From JAFDZW01 sp035632315 (lineage in GTDB: Bacteria; Bacteroidota; Ignavibacteria; Palsa-1295): a stretch of DNA of 64,000 bases. A program made the position numbers and the translations under genes. Where the stretch lies: positions 45,720 to 109,719 of the forward strand of contig DASQGZ010000010.1 of assembly GCA_035632315.1 (NCBI GenBank). The letters run 5' to 3'. A model generated the notes under the pieces. That model made no database searches and was not told the origin of the DNA. It worked only from the letters and a program-made list of their open reading frames with translations. Shown here piece by piece: positions 6,897 through 16,049 of the stretch. Position 1 is the first letter of the stretch; each line of letters begins with the position of its first letter.

Positions 6897-6917
6897 AGGA
6901 TTCATATTCCGACCCTT

Positions 6918-8585
6918 GTGAAAACATTATTATTTGTTATCATAATCGTGCTAGCCACGATGAGTGCCGCGTTTGCTCAGGAGCTTGGGAACGGTGTTGC
7001 TGCTGTCGGCTCGAATTTATTTCGCATTGGCTCTGGAGAAACGGATAATAATGTCGGCACAACGACCCGCAAACGATATTTCGAAGAGATCGCGAACGCC
7101 AGAATTTTTTTCAACAATCTCTCGATCGGCCTTCGATATGAAATGGACGATCCGAGCGAAGTCGGACAATCATTTCAGGGTCTTCGCCGTCGCTGGATCG
7201 AATATAAAAAAGACGGGTTGGACGTCGAAGCTGGCCACGTGACATCCTTGTGGGGTCGCGGGCTTTCGATCAATAATTTCGAATCGCGTCCGCTTAATTA
7301 CGACGCATGGCTCGACGGATTCAGCGGAGCATACGAATACAAGTGGACGAAAGACGAAGCAGATTCGCGTCCGTCACTCGGTGTGCGCGCAATGGCAGGC
7401 AATTTGCTTTATCACGATATTGATACAACCCGCCCCGATCAAAGCGTATCCGCGAGGGCGATCAATAGTGAGTTCGGTCTGTTCGGAAAAAAATTATCGC
7501 TTGGATTATCTTTTTTACAAGGCTTCACTTCCGTACAAGGGCTGAGTTTCGGACGATCGGTTTATACGACGAAAGAAGTAAATCAGCCTGAAATGTATCT
7601 TTCGTTCTTTGAAGGACCGATGTCGGGTTTTTTCGGCTTTACCGAATCGCGCGCACATCTTGACCAAGTCCGAAGCATGGCTGCCGATATCGGTCATATT
7701 GGCAAAGCAATGTACGGCTCGCTCTCGTATGCCGGCGACCAGTTCGGCTTGACGATGGAATATAAGAACTACGCGTATTTCATTCATTCGCAGAACGACC
7801 CGAACGCGAATTATTTTTCGAAACTCCCTGTCTCAAGCCCGCCGGAAGTGTATAAAGATTTTACATACACATCGATCACCAGAACAACCCATGCAGTGAA
7901 CTTCGACGACGAACTCGGCTATCAGATCGAAGCGACGATCAGCGCAATCCCGGAATATATCATTACGCTTAACGCCTCGGCGTCGAGCCGTCATAACAGC
8001 TACTCGAGCCAGCTCGATACGAACGGTATACCATTGATCAGCGCCTCGACCGATGTGCTCCCAAAATTTTCCGATAATAATTTCTTTCCGTTCTGGGAGT
8101 GGTTCACGGAAGTCGAGCATGATTTCGGCGATCTTGATTACATTAAATTTTTTGCGCATCGCCGAAGCGATGTCATTGCTTCGAGCGGCACGAGCGCCGA
8201 CGTCAAACGCAGCACAACGGTGGGACTCAAATTTCAGTACGAAACGGTTCGGTCGCAGAGCTTGCTTATTTCGCTGGAACATCAGTGGATGTTCGACGCC
8301 GAGCGACCGCTCAACGACCATAACTTATTGAACGAGTTGGTTATGGCGCAATATTCATTTAATCCGGTCATTACGTTCGGGATGACATGGGATTTTTCGA
8401 CATGGTACGAAGCGGGACGGCATATTTGGCCGGAAGCTGTTGTATCGTATAGAATTGGAAGCGGCGCTCATACATTATTGATGACCTACGGCGCCGAGCG
8501 AGGTGGTCTTAATTGCTCCGGCGGTGTCTGCCGCTATGTCCCGGCGTTCAATGGGCTGCGCGTGACGCTTACTTCACAGTTATAA
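6918..8585 (+). CDS. DUF6029-like outer-membrane protein
   Basis: About 555 residues from GTG 6918. A signal peptide (VKTLLFVIIIVLA, then AFAQ) is followed by a long sequence of alternating polar and aromatic/hydrophobic residues with many Tyr, Phe and Trp, typical of a beta-barrel. The arrangement GLRYEMDDPSE, R-WIEY-KDGLDVEAGHV and LWGRGLSINN near the start resembles DUF6029 proteins of Bacteroidota. It is likely an outer-membrane barrel; substrate unknown. The start was chosen from the promoter position and from the signal peptide. It has no T9SS tail. The next gene, a T9SS-type secreted protein, follows after 57 bp. Confidence 0.75.
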   Translation: MKTLLFVIIIVLATMSAAFAQELGNGVAAVGSNLFRIGSGETDNNVGTTTRKRYFEEIANARIFFNNLSIGLRYEMDDPSEVGQSFQGLRRRWIEYKKDGLDVEAGHVTSLWGRGLSINNFESRPLNYDAWLDGFSGAYEYKWTKDEADSRPSLGVRAMAGNLLYHDIDTTRPDQSVSARAINSEFGLFGKKLSLGLSFLQGFTSVQGLSFGRSVYTTKEVNQPEMYLSFFEGPMSGFFGFTESRAHLDQVRSMAADIGHIGKAMYGSLSYAGDQFGLTMEYKNYAYFIHSQNDPNANYFSKLPVSSPPEVYKDFTYTSITRTTHAVNFDDELGYQIEATISAIPEYIITLNASASSRHNSYSSQLDTNGIPLISASTDVLPKFSDNNFFPFWEWFTEVEHDFGDLDYIKFFAHRRSDVIASSGTSADVKRSTTVGLKFQYETVRSQSLLISLEHQWMFDAERPLNDHNLLNELVMAQYSFNPVITFGMTWDFSTWYEAGRHIWPEAVVSYRIGSGAHTLLMTYGAERGGLNCSGGVCRYVPAFNGLRVTLTSQL

Positions 8586-8642
8586 ATTTTCGGAAACACT
8601 TCGCCTTTTTTTGGGTTATATGGGTAAATTGCTCATAGACCT

Positions 8643-9494
8643 ATGAAGAGTGTTGTTCTCGCTTTCTGTGTTTTGTGTGTAGCGTGCTCGGCGTTCGCTC
8701 AGTCCGCCGATTATCAATTCCTGCAGCTTATCAATCATATCGATAAGAACTCGCAGTTTATGAATCTAAACTATCCGTCGAAGCCTGCCGGACAAAATTC
8801 TCCGTCGTCGTTCAGTATGACATACGACCAAACGTCGATCAATATGATCCCGGGACAAACGGTTATTATCACCGGCCATCTCAAGAACAAAACGACTTCG
8901 AATATCCCGTTAAAATTTTACCGGACGCATTTACATCTGCCCGATTCGTGGACATCGAGCATTTGTTTTGGCACAAATTGTTTTGCACCACGAACCGACA
9001 GCTTTGCGGTGGGGAGCGGCTACACGCTTCCGGCAGGAGGCTCTGACGATTTTACGCTGCACTTGTATTGCCCAAACAATGTCTCGACGACCGATTCGGT
9101 ATATGATTATATAAAATTCATTGCCGAAAGCGGCGACCCTTCGGATACATTAGGCACCTTCTTCACCGGATATTTTATGACCGATGCCGTCGATCAGGGG
9201 AATGCCGCCACGACCGGCCAGCCGAAACTTGTTTCGATCTATCCGTCTCCGCTGTTAATGGGCAATTCCATACACGCACGAATCTCATCGCCGCGCGAGA
9301 TCAATTTTTCGTATGATATCTACGACGCACTCGGGCGTGACGTCGGTTTTGGCGTTAGCCACCAGCATTTGCTTCAGGGCGATAACATTTTAGAAGTAAC
9401 AGAATTGACCGGACTGCCGAACGGCGCATATACACTTAAATTTTCTTTCGGGGACGGCTCGATGGATAGCCGGCTGTTCCAGATTATGCGATAA
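8643..9494 (+). CDS. secreted protein with T9SS-type C-terminal sorting domain
   Basis: 283 residues. Signal peptide MKSVVLAFCVLCVACSAFAQ. The central part (about 40-180) is beta-rich with several Cys (SSICFGTNCFAP) and looks like an immunoglobulin-like adhesion or binding domain that I cannot name. The last 80 residues have the sorting-domain pattern: VSIYPSPLLMGN, a YDIYDALGRDV strand, then LPNGAYTLKFSF and a basic end. That signature sends proteins through the type IX secretion system to the cell surface. It is convergent with nth, separated by a palindromic repeat at 9507-9610. Confidence 0.75.
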   Translation: MKSVVLAFCVLCVACSAFAQSADYQFLQLINHIDKNSQFMNLNYPSKPAGQNSPSSFSMTYDQTSINMIPGQTVIITGHLKNKTTSNIPLKFYRTHLHLPDSWTSSICFGTNCFAPRTDSFAVGSGYTLPAGGSDDFTLHLYCPNNVSTTDSVYDYIKFIAESGDPSDTLGTFFTGYFMTDAVDQGNAATTGQPKLVSIYPSPLLMGNSIHARISSPREINFSYDIYDALGRDVGFGVSHQHLLQGDNILEVTELTGLPNGAYTLKFSFGDGSMDSRLFQIMR

Positions 9495-9506
9495 GTGTTT
9501 AGAGTG

Positions 9507-9610
9507 TCATTCTGAACGCAGGTCGCGTGAGCGACCGCAGTGAAGAATCCCGTGACGTCTTGCAGAATCGTCAAGACATCACGGGATTCTTCGTTTCACT
9601 CAGAATGGCA
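9507..9610. repeat. about 104-bp imperfect palindrome between convergent genes
   Basis: The outer arms are GTCATTCTGA and TCAGAATGGC, and the inner arms include GAAGAATCCCGTGA paired with TCACGGGATTCTTC. This is the layout of dispersed palindromic repeats (MITE- or REP-like) found in many genomes. Between two convergent genes it may also terminate both transcripts. Confidence 0.7.
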
Positions 9611-9616
9611 GGAAAA

Positions 9617-10270
9617 TTATTTATCCTGCCGACTCGGGCACCACTCGGCAATTTTACATTCGCTGCATTTCGGCCTGCGGGCAACACAGATAGCTCTTCC
9701 GTGTGAGATAAGATAATGTGTGGTCATCGTCCATTCTTTTTTCGGAGCAAGCTGCATTAAGTCTTGCTCGATCTTTTCCGGCTCGGTATGCGAGGTCAGT
9801 TTCAATAGTCCCGCAATCCGGGTGACGTGTGTATCGACAGCGATGCCTTCGCTGATCCCAAACGCATTGCCGAGCACGACGTTTGCGGTCTTGCGTCCGA
9901 CGCCGCGTAGAGTCGTTAGTTCTTCCATCGTTCGTGGAACGTTGCCGCCGAATTTTTCAACAATGTCCGTCGCCATTGACTTGAGCGACTTTGCTTTCTG
10001 ATGAAAAAATCCGGTCGAGCGAATGACGGATTCGATGTCTTCGAGTTCTGCTTTTGCGACGGACTCAGCAGTGGGAAAGCGCACGTGAAAATCTTTCATC
10101 ACGATATTCACGCGTGCATCGGTGCATTGTGCGGAAAGGATCGTCGCGGCAAGCAGTTCGAACGCACTCGTAAAATCGAGCGCGCAATGGGCATTCGGAT
10201 AAATTTGCTTCAGCTTCGCAAAGATCTTTTTCGCGCGAGCTTTCTTTGCTTCAAGAGATTCTTTGGGCAT
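9617..10270 (-). CDS. nth: endonuclease III, DNA glycosylase/AP lyase
   Basis: 217 residues, the usual length. It removes oxidised pyrimidines and cleaves the abasic site in base excision repair. The helix-hairpin-helix LRGVGRKTANVVLG (121-134) contains the catalytic Lys127, and Asp146 lies in VDTHVTR. Four Cys (195, 202, 205, 211) have the C-X6-C-X2-C-X5-C spacing of the [4Fe-4S] cluster. Start at ATG 10270 (MPKESLEAKKA); upstream codons lie within the end of the glycosyltransferase gene, with a 20-bp overlap. It is the last gene of a minus-strand unit thyX, GT2, nth. Confidence 0.95.
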   Translation of the reverse strand: MPKESLEAKKARAKKIFAKLKQIYPNAHCALDFTSAFELLAATILSAQCTDARVNIVMKDFHVRFPTAESVAKAELEDIESVIRSTGFFHQKAKSLKSMATDIVEKFGGNVPRTMEELTTLRGVGRKTANVVLGNAFGISEGIAVDTHVTRIAGLLKLTSHTEPEKIEQDLMQLAPKKEWTMTTHYLISHGRAICVARRPKCSECKIAEWCPSRQDK

Positions 10271-10940
10271 TCCTGAATTTATATATACCCTCAACACCGT
10301 CTTTCATCGCGATATTGCAGAGGGAATCGTCTTCGGTGCGAATATAACGATACGTTGGAATATCTGTTTTCTTGATGAACGCGCTGGCATCCTCGGCACG
10401 GGAGAAAAAATCGATATCGTCGCCGTAGGTGATATTACCGAACCCTCCGATCCGTTTCCAAAGATCGCGGCGAATGACGAACGTCCCGCCGATCGCACAC
10501 TCAGATAGATGGACGCGCTTCGACGTATCGAATTTATCGGCAACAAATTCATCGCCAACGATTTCTACGCCGCCATGCAGCAGTTCGATCGCAGGGTTAT
10601 GAGATAAAATGTTGTAACGTGACTCCAGATGATTCGGCAAATACTCATCATCAGAATCGAGAAAGGTGAAATATCTTCCGTGCGACAATGAGCAACCGAG
10701 GTCGCGGGCTTTTGAGGTACCTTGATTTACCGAATAGTGATATGTTATGCGAGGATCAGATTCGAGGAGATCGCTTATTGCAGAGAATGTATCATCGGTC
10801 GAGCCATCGTCAATGATGATGTATTCCCAATCGTCAAATGTTTGCGAACGCATGCTCATGATGGCACGACGGATGGTTCTGGCACGATTGAATGTCGGAG
10901 TGATGACACTGAAGAATGAGCTTTCAGATGACCCGCTCAT
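10251..10940 (-). CDS. family 2 glycosyltransferase
   Basis: 229 residues. A GT-A fold family 2 glycosyltransferase: SVITPTFNRARTI near the N terminus, the IIIDDGSTDDT nucleotide-binding segment, FLDSDDEYLP carrying the DxD-type metal site, and GGTFVIRRDLWKRIGGF followed by GDDIDFFSRA. It transfers a sugar from a nucleotide donor, probably for surface polysaccharide or glycan; donor and acceptor are not determinable. There is no membrane segment. It overlaps thyX upstream by 17 bp and nth downstream by 20 bp, so all three are translated from one transcript, an unexpected mix of functions. Confidence 0.9.
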   Translation of the reverse strand: MSGSSESSFFSVITPTFNRARTIRRAIMSMRSQTFDDWEYIIIDDGSTDDTFSAISDLLESDPRITYHYSVNQGTSKARDLGCSLSHGRYFTFLDSDDEYLPNHLESRYNILSHNPAIELLHGGVEIVGDEFVADKFDTSKRVHLSECAIGGTFVIRRDLWKRIGGFGNITYGDDIDFFSRAEDASAFIKKTDIPTYRYIRTEDDSLCNIAMKDGVEGIYKFRNAQRIS

Positions 10941-12480
10941 ATTGCTTCAGATCTATTTTCCATACTTTCACGCCGCAATAGCGTGTGCCTTCCGGGCAGA
11001 CCGGACGCACACCAGCCATATCGCGCAGTGAGCACGGTGGCAGCAGATATTTTCCGATGCGCGGATGTACCGTTCGGATCTGATCGGCTTCGTCAACCGA
11101 TGCGCGCCAAATTTCTTCTTGCGCATTATAGCATAAGCGCATCGCGTGTTTGTGGTGCAATGAAAGCAGATCGGCAGACTCGGTAAACCTGACAGCTGTT
11201 GCATTAGGCAAGATATACTCTGTAAATTCTTGCGGCACACCAAGCTCTCTTAATCTCGCATAACTTTGCCACGAACGTTCGATAGATTTGCGATAGAGAT
11301 CCTGCGTTTCGGCATTCGCGTATTCGACAACCAACGGAGTGATGAAATCCGGCGTATCGTCGGATAATTGCATGTGCAGTACCGGCCGCGATGCCGGAGT
11401 CATCCGGTGGCGTTGGTCTTGCGAATCGGCGGCGTGAGAAATTCTTTTTCTGAATGTATAATGTACGTTGTGCATCGCACGCGAAATTTTTGATTGTGTT
11501 GTCAGCACCATCGTTTCGCCGAGTATCGTATTTTGCGACGGGTCGAGCGCAAAGCGGATCGCCGCTTCGTCATCCATCATATTCATTGGCATTCCGAGCA
11601 CTTCACGTACACTCGATGCAAGTGTTGCTTCGGCGTTGACTTTATAGTCGCAAAGTTGAGAAAATTTTCCGTCGAGTTCCACATCGAACTCGCGGCGAAA
11701 TTCTCTTGCGTCGTGAGACGAACGTCCTGCCGCAATGAATTCCGCTTCCGGAAATTCATCGGTCGAGAGCGGCTCTTCCAAGATCACGCGATAATTCGGG
11801 TCATGCCGAAGCAGTTCGTCCACCATTGCCTGTACGAGTGCGAACGTCTCGGTCGGCGTCTCTGCCATTTTTGCGAGCCGGTAGTAGCGAAGCAGCGTAA
11901 TGCCGCTCACGGTATGATACAAATAAGCAGTCGTTGAGACCGGCAGAACATATCGTGCAACTTCCTGTGCTTTTTTCTTGATCTCTTTATCGTAATCGGC
12001 GCTTTTATTTTTGCGATGCGGGAAACGATTAAAATATGCTTCGGCGACTGCGGGGGTCAGCAACCCTATTAGTTGATAATATTCTTCAACGAGACGGATC
12101 ATCTCGGCTTCGTAGAGCGATTGCGCCGTATCGTTTTGAAAATTCGGAATGAGATAACTGCCTTTTTTTACCTCGACGTACCGCTGGCTCACCTGTTCGG
12201 AATTATAAAATGGATGCGAGTGCAGGAAGCTCCAGATCGCATGGCGCGAAACGCCTTCGATCGCAAATTGAAAATGCGCGTGCTGCAGTGTCGTGTGATG
12301 TCCTGCTTCATAGATGCTTTGCGCGAGCGGCGTATGCTTTTCGAGCGAGACCGATTCCGTCTCGATGATGCCTTTCGACGAATAGCAGGTGCGTGCCGTA
12401 GCAATGACATTCTTGAACGGTTCGGCAAACGCATTGACGAGCCGTACACGAAGCGGAGAATTTAGAAAGGTGTTGGTCAC
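10924..12480 (-). CDS. thyX: double-length FAD-dependent thymidylate synthase (ThyX)
   Basis: 518 residues, about twice the usual 220-270. It makes dTMP from dUMP with methylenetetrahydrofolate, NADPH and FAD. The N-terminal half has AGHHTTLQHAHFQFAIEG (59-76), then SRHAIWSF and NSEQVSQRY (93-101), matching ThyX but with RHA where the signature has RHR. The second half repeats the fold: QSKISRAMHN (329-338) and QDQRHRMTPASRP (354-366), which carries the RHR motif. The C terminus has three Cys (483, 495, 502) in PPCSLRDMAGVRPVCPEG-RYC, possibly metal-binding. No thyA is in the window. It heads a tight operon with GT2 and nth. ThyX identity is firm; how the two halves share catalysis is unknown. 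Confidence 0.88.
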   Translation of the reverse strand: MTNTFLNSPLRVRLVNAFAEPFKNVIATARTCYSSKGIIETESVSLEKHTPLAQSIYEAGHHTTLQHAHFQFAIEGVSRHAIWSFLHSHPFYNSEQVSQRYVEVKKGSYLIPNFQNDTAQSLYEAEMIRLVEEYYQLIGLLTPAVAEAYFNRFPHRKNKSADYDKEIKKKAQEVARYVLPVSTTAYLYHTVSGITLLRYYRLAKMAETPTETFALVQAMVDELLRHDPNYRVILEEPLSTDEFPEAEFIAAGRSSHDAREFRREFDVELDGKFSQLCDYKVNAEATLASSVREVLGMPMNMMDDEAAIRFALDPSQNTILGETMVLTTQSKISRAMHNVHYTFRKRISHAADSQDQRHRMTPASRPVLHMQLSDDTPDFITPLVVEYANAETQDLYRKSIERSWQSYARLRELGVPQEFTEYILPNATAVRFTESADLLSLHHKHAMRLCYNAQEEIWRASVDEADQIRTVHPRIGKYLLPPCSLRDMAGVRPVCPEGTRYCGVKVWKIDLKQYERVI

Positions 12481-12608
12481 TTGGTATCGTATAACACAAA
12501 TTATTGCAATTTCCTCTTAGTAAAAAGCATCCTCAACCAAACAATATGCGTTGCTGTTGAAATACAAGGCGTAATGTAAACTATTTGTTCACGCAAAATA
12601 TGTACCGT

Positions 12609-13730
12609 ATGAAACAGTTCGTTCTCGGCTGCTGTATGTTGGTGACGCTTCTTTCCGGATGTGTTCAGGTTCAAAGAGAACAGCCGGATCAAATTGAAGA
12701 GCCGACCTATCAGGTTTTTTACGATCAACTTTCTCCGTACGGACGATGGGTCTCAAACCCGACGTTTGGGTACATCTGGGTTCCGGCAGAAGATATGAAC
12801 ACATTTATGCCATACGGAAGTAACGGTTATTGGGAATGGACACAGTACGGGTGGACGTGGGTCTCGAATTATCCGTGGGGTTGGGCGCCGTTTCATTACG
12901 GACGCTGGAATTTTGATCCGGGCTTCGGGTGGTACTGGATTCCTGACGGCGTCTGGGGACCGGCGTGGGTGAGCTGGTGCGAGTCGCCGGGTTATTACGG
13001 TTGGGCGCCGATGGGACCGGGTGTGACGATCAGTTATATTTCCGGTGGAGGATACGATCCGCCCGATTCCTGGTGGACGTTCTGCGACGATAGACATTTC
13101 GGCGACCGCGATCTCCATAATTATTATCAGTCGAGAGGCAGCAACAGACGGATCAGAGGTGAATCTCGCGGGATCAATAATACGCAGAATGACAAGTCGC
13201 GCGGAGCGGTCTATCTTTCCGGTCCGGATAAAGATGAGGTCGGTAAATTTACGGGTGTGCCGGTTCAAAGAATTCCGATCACTGACCGGCAAACGCCTGG
13301 ACAATTTGCGGACGATCACGAAGTCAGCGTATATCGTCCGATCATTGTCTCTTCGACACCATTCAATGTGAAACCTGCACCGAGAGCAATTTATAATGGC
13401 AATACACTCCCTTCGGGAGCATCGGGTTCGCATACAACCTCACCGAATTCGACAGCGCCGATCGGCGTATCGCCCGATCGCAGACTTCAGCAGTCAACGC
13501 AACCAACACAACCAGCTCAGACACAACAGTCACGACAATATCAGTATCGTGGTACAGACGGAGGATCAAGCGAGCGATCGAATACTCCTGTTCAAACGCA
13601 GCGCCCGAGTACAAATACATATCGACCGCCTGCTCAAGCACCTGAGCACTCAGCTCCAGCACCGAGAAATTACTCCCCGCCGCCACAACAGCGCGAAGCT
13701 GCGCCAAAACAATCTGCACCGAAACAGTAG
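12609..13730 (+). CDS. DUF6600-like lipoprotein rich in Trp/Tyr/Gly
   Basis: 373 residues from ATG 12609. Lipoprotein signal: MKQFVLGCCMLVTLLSGC with lipobox LSGC, so the mature protein is lipid-anchored on the envelope. Residues about 35-165 form a repeat-like domain of W-x-P/Y motifs (SPYGRWVSNPTFGYIWVP, YGWTWVSNYPWGWAPFHYGRW) characteristic of DUF6600. The C-terminal 120 residues are low-complexity Gln/Pro/Ser/Thr, likely a disordered linker. Function of the family is unknown. It has its own region upstream, divergent from thyX, and is followed by the erythromycin-esterase-like gene. Confidence 0.8.
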   Translation: MKQFVLGCCMLVTLLSGCVQVQREQPDQIEEPTYQVFYDQLSPYGRWVSNPTFGYIWVPAEDMNTFMPYGSNGYWEWTQYGWTWVSNYPWGWAPFHYGRWNFDPGFGWYWIPDGVWGPAWVSWCESPGYYGWAPMGPGVTISYISGGGYDPPDSWWTFCDDRHFGDRDLHNYYQSRGSNRRIRGESRGINNTQNDKSRGAVYLSGPDKDEVGKFTGVPVQRIPITDRQTPGQFADDHEVSVYRPIIVSSTPFNVKPAPRAIYNGNTLPSGASGSHTTSPNSTAPIGVSPDRRLQQSTQPTQPAQTQQSRQYQYRGTDGGSSERSNTPVQTQRPSTNTYRPPAQAPEHSAPAPRNYSPPPQQREAAPKQSAPKQ

Positions 13731-13760
13731 CGTATCGAGTGTGAGTACGAAGATCGTTCG

Positions 13761-13768
13761 TAAATTTG
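13761..13768 (+). promoter_or_regulatory. possible -7 box for the erythromycin-esterase-like gene
   Basis: TAAATTTG fits TAnnTTTG and lies 25 bp before ATG 13794. No clear TTG is seen at the expected -33 position, so this is a weak call. Confidence 0.4.
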
Positions 13769-13793
13769 CAGATTATTGTTTCATCGGTATTTC

Positions 13794-15608
13794 ATGAAGA
13801 AATTTTTCGCCGCTCTTTTTTTCCTCAGTGTCATTTTCGGATCGCGCGTGTTCGCCCAGCGAACAGATCCGCTTTTCGGAACGCCGGCATCATCTCCGCT
13901 CGTACAGCCTTACTTCAATCTTGATTTCGAGCGTGAGGGGACGCTCAAGCCGTGGCAGATAATGTTGACGGGGTATAATTACGATCTCGAACAGGAAAAC
14001 TTTTCTCACGGCAAGCAAGCGTTAAAGATCTCCTTCCCATATTCCGACGATCGTTACGATCCGCGCAATGGGGGAACGGCTTATCAGATCATCCCGATCG
14101 GAGTTGTCGGCGTAGCAAAATGGAAACTCGACGTCAGCATTGATATTAAATGCGAAGCGATCACACGCGGCGCAATGAATTTTTTTGCGGCGGTGCAGCA
14201 CGATTCCACTTCTGGGATCGAGCATAAGAGCCTGATCGCAGATACCATTCGCGGCACTGCCCCTTGGAAAACATACACACTCAGTTTTGATTGCGATACG
14301 AATGTAAAATTTTTGCAGCTTGCTTGTATGCTCGGCGGGACAGGGAAAGCGTATTTTGATAATATCCAAATAAAAGTTAATGGCCAGTCCCTGCCGCAAT
14401 CACCGCTGCCGATCTTGCCATCGGTAACGAAAGCGGAAATGGCTTTGGTCGCGTCGAAACTTATTCCGTTCGATGTGAATGGAACGACATCCGATCCGAA
14501 TCTTGTGAAGCTCGATCCATTCATCGATGCGCACCGTGTCATCGGACTCGGTGAAGCGACGTATGGCACACACGAATTCGAGCAATCGAAGAGCCGGCTC
14601 ATTCGTTATCTCGTCGAGAAAAAAGGATTCACACTCTTTGGGATAGAAGCGAACACTGCAGAGATGGACTATATCAATAGTTACCTCGCCGGCGGAAGCG
14701 GGAACATCGACTCGCTGCTAAAGCCAATGTATTACTGGTGCTGGACCACCCAAGAAATAAGAGATCAGCTTGAATGGATTCGCAGCTATAATTTAGCGGG
14801 GCATCATGTTCGTTTTTTTGGATTCGATATGCAAGTGCCGTATAAAGCCACCGAAGAGGTAACAAACTTCTCGAATGCGGCACACTTGCCGCACGGCGCC
14901 GATTGCATTTCGCTTGTACAAAAATTCGGCAACTTGCTTGAACGGCTCGAGACAGGAAGATCCGGCGCGCGCGATTCATTTACCGTGATTACCGGCGCGT
15001 TGTATGAATCGCTTCGCAACGATGAGTCAAATGTTTCTTCGGCTGATAAACCGAAATACAAACGCATACTGATGTATGCAAATAATCTGCGCGAGTTTTC
15101 ATCGCTTGTGCTTTCGAGGCAGAGAGGCGATGAAGTTCGCGATTCGTCGATGGCGGAAAATATCGCTGCTGAACTTGCCACCGACCCGACTGCGAAGTGC
15201 GCCCTCTGGTCGCATAATCTCCATATTGGCAAAGGCAATATGAATATGGGGTATTTTCTCGAAAAGAAATTAGGCGAGTCATATGGTGCGGTTGGCTTTG
15301 CGTTCGACCGCGGCACATTCAATGCGAGCGTGGACGAAACTCCGGTTGCGTGTACGGCAGTACCGAGTTATACCGGCACGTTCGAGAATTTCTGCAAACT
15401 CTTCAGCGCGTCGCCGTTCTTTCTCGATCTTCGAGGCAAAGCTGAATCTTCCGGACTCCCAAAATGCTTTTATTCCGAACTCGAACATCGCAACGTCGGC
15501 TTGAGCTTCTTCAAATTCTCATTCTGGGATAATTACGTCACGAGTCTCTACGACGCAATTATTTATATTCCCGAATCCACACCGACGAAGCTGCTGCCCA
15601 TACGATAA
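13794..15608 (+). CDS. secreted erythromycin-esterase-family hydrolase with N-terminal carbohydrate-binding-like domain
   Basis: 604 residues. Signal peptide MKKFFAALFFLSVIFGSRVFAQ. Residues about 35-195 (FNLDFEREGTLKPWQI ... GKAYFDNIQIKVNG) look like a jelly-roll carbohydrate-binding module. From about 235 the sequence is the erythromycin esterase / succinoglycan-biosynthesis family: VIGLGEATYGTHEF (249-262) with conserved Glu254 and His260, GIEAN, WCWTTQEIRDQLEWIRSYN and later ALWSHNLHIGKG. Relatives hydrolyse lactone or ester bonds; only some inactivate macrolides, and being exported with a binding module this one more likely acts on an envelope or environmental substrate. No resistance claim is made. 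Confidence 0.8.
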   Translation: MKKFFAALFFLSVIFGSRVFAQRTDPLFGTPASSPLVQPYFNLDFEREGTLKPWQIMLTGYNYDLEQENFSHGKQALKISFPYSDDRYDPRNGGTAYQIIPIGVVGVAKWKLDVSIDIKCEAITRGAMNFFAAVQHDSTSGIEHKSLIADTIRGTAPWKTYTLSFDCDTNVKFLQLACMLGGTGKAYFDNIQIKVNGQSLPQSPLPILPSVTKAEMALVASKLIPFDVNGTTSDPNLVKLDPFIDAHRVIGLGEATYGTHEFEQSKSRLIRYLVEKKGFTLFGIEANTAEMDYINSYLAGGSGNIDSLLKPMYYWCWTTQEIRDQLEWIRSYNLAGHHVRFFGFDMQVPYKATEEVTNFSNAAHLPHGADCISLVQKFGNLLERLETGRSGARDSFTVITGALYESLRNDESNVSSADKPKYKRILMYANNLREFSSLVLSRQRGDEVRDSSMAENIAAELATDPTAKCALWSHNLHIGKGNMNMGYFLEKKLGESYGAVGFAFDRGTFNASVDETPVACTAVPSYTGTFENFCKLFSASPFFLDLRGKAESSGLPKCFYSELEHRNVGLSFFKFSFWDNYVTSLYDAIIYIPESTPTKLLPIR

Positions 15609-15653
15609 TATCGTTTCATACAGGATACTATGAGCAAACCAAAATAACGTATT

Positions 15654-16049
15654 ATGAAAAAGCGAGATAGAATTATTTATTGGATTGCGACTCTCTGGCT
15701 TGCATTAGGATTGGTGTCAACCGGGGTAGTGCAGCTCTTACATGGGAAAGAGGGACAGGGCGGAGCAGATATGATCGCTCATTTAGGCTACCCTGTCTAT
15801 ATCCTGACACTGCTTGGTGTTTGGAAAATATTGGGAGTGATCGCACTGCTGATTCCTAAATATCCATTAATAAAAGAATGGGCGTATGCAGGATTGTTTT
15901 TTGTGATGACCGGAGCAATATATTCACACATCGCATCGGGTGACCCTGCGACAGCAACACTTCCCGCGCTGCTGCTTCTTGTGCTCGCGGTGCTGTCGCG
16001 GTATTTCAGGTCTGCAGATAGAAAAATTATTTCAGTTAGTAATAAATGA
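15654..16049 (+). CDS. DoxX-like integral membrane protein
   Basis: 131 residues with four predicted transmembrane helices. The order WIATLWLALGLVSTG, LLHGKEGQ, HLGYPVYILTLLGVWKILGVIAL, then LIKEWAYAGLFFVMTGA matches the small DoxX-like family of Bacteroidota. Function is not established; some relatives take part in respiratory or detoxification complexes. The stop overlaps the ATG of the next gene by 4 bp (ATGA), so the two are translated together. Confidence 0.85.
   Translation: MKKRDRIIYWIATLWLALGLVSTGVVQLLHGKEGQGGADMIAHLGYPVYILTLLGVWKILGVIALLIPKYPLIKEWAYAGLFFVMTGAIYSHIASGDPATATLPALLLLVLAVLSRYFRSADRKIISVSNK

Noticed and set aside
6894..6917. TTG 6894 as start of the DUF6029 gene
   Set aside because: It lies inside the -7 box of the probable promoter, and the signal peptide is complete from GTG 6918.
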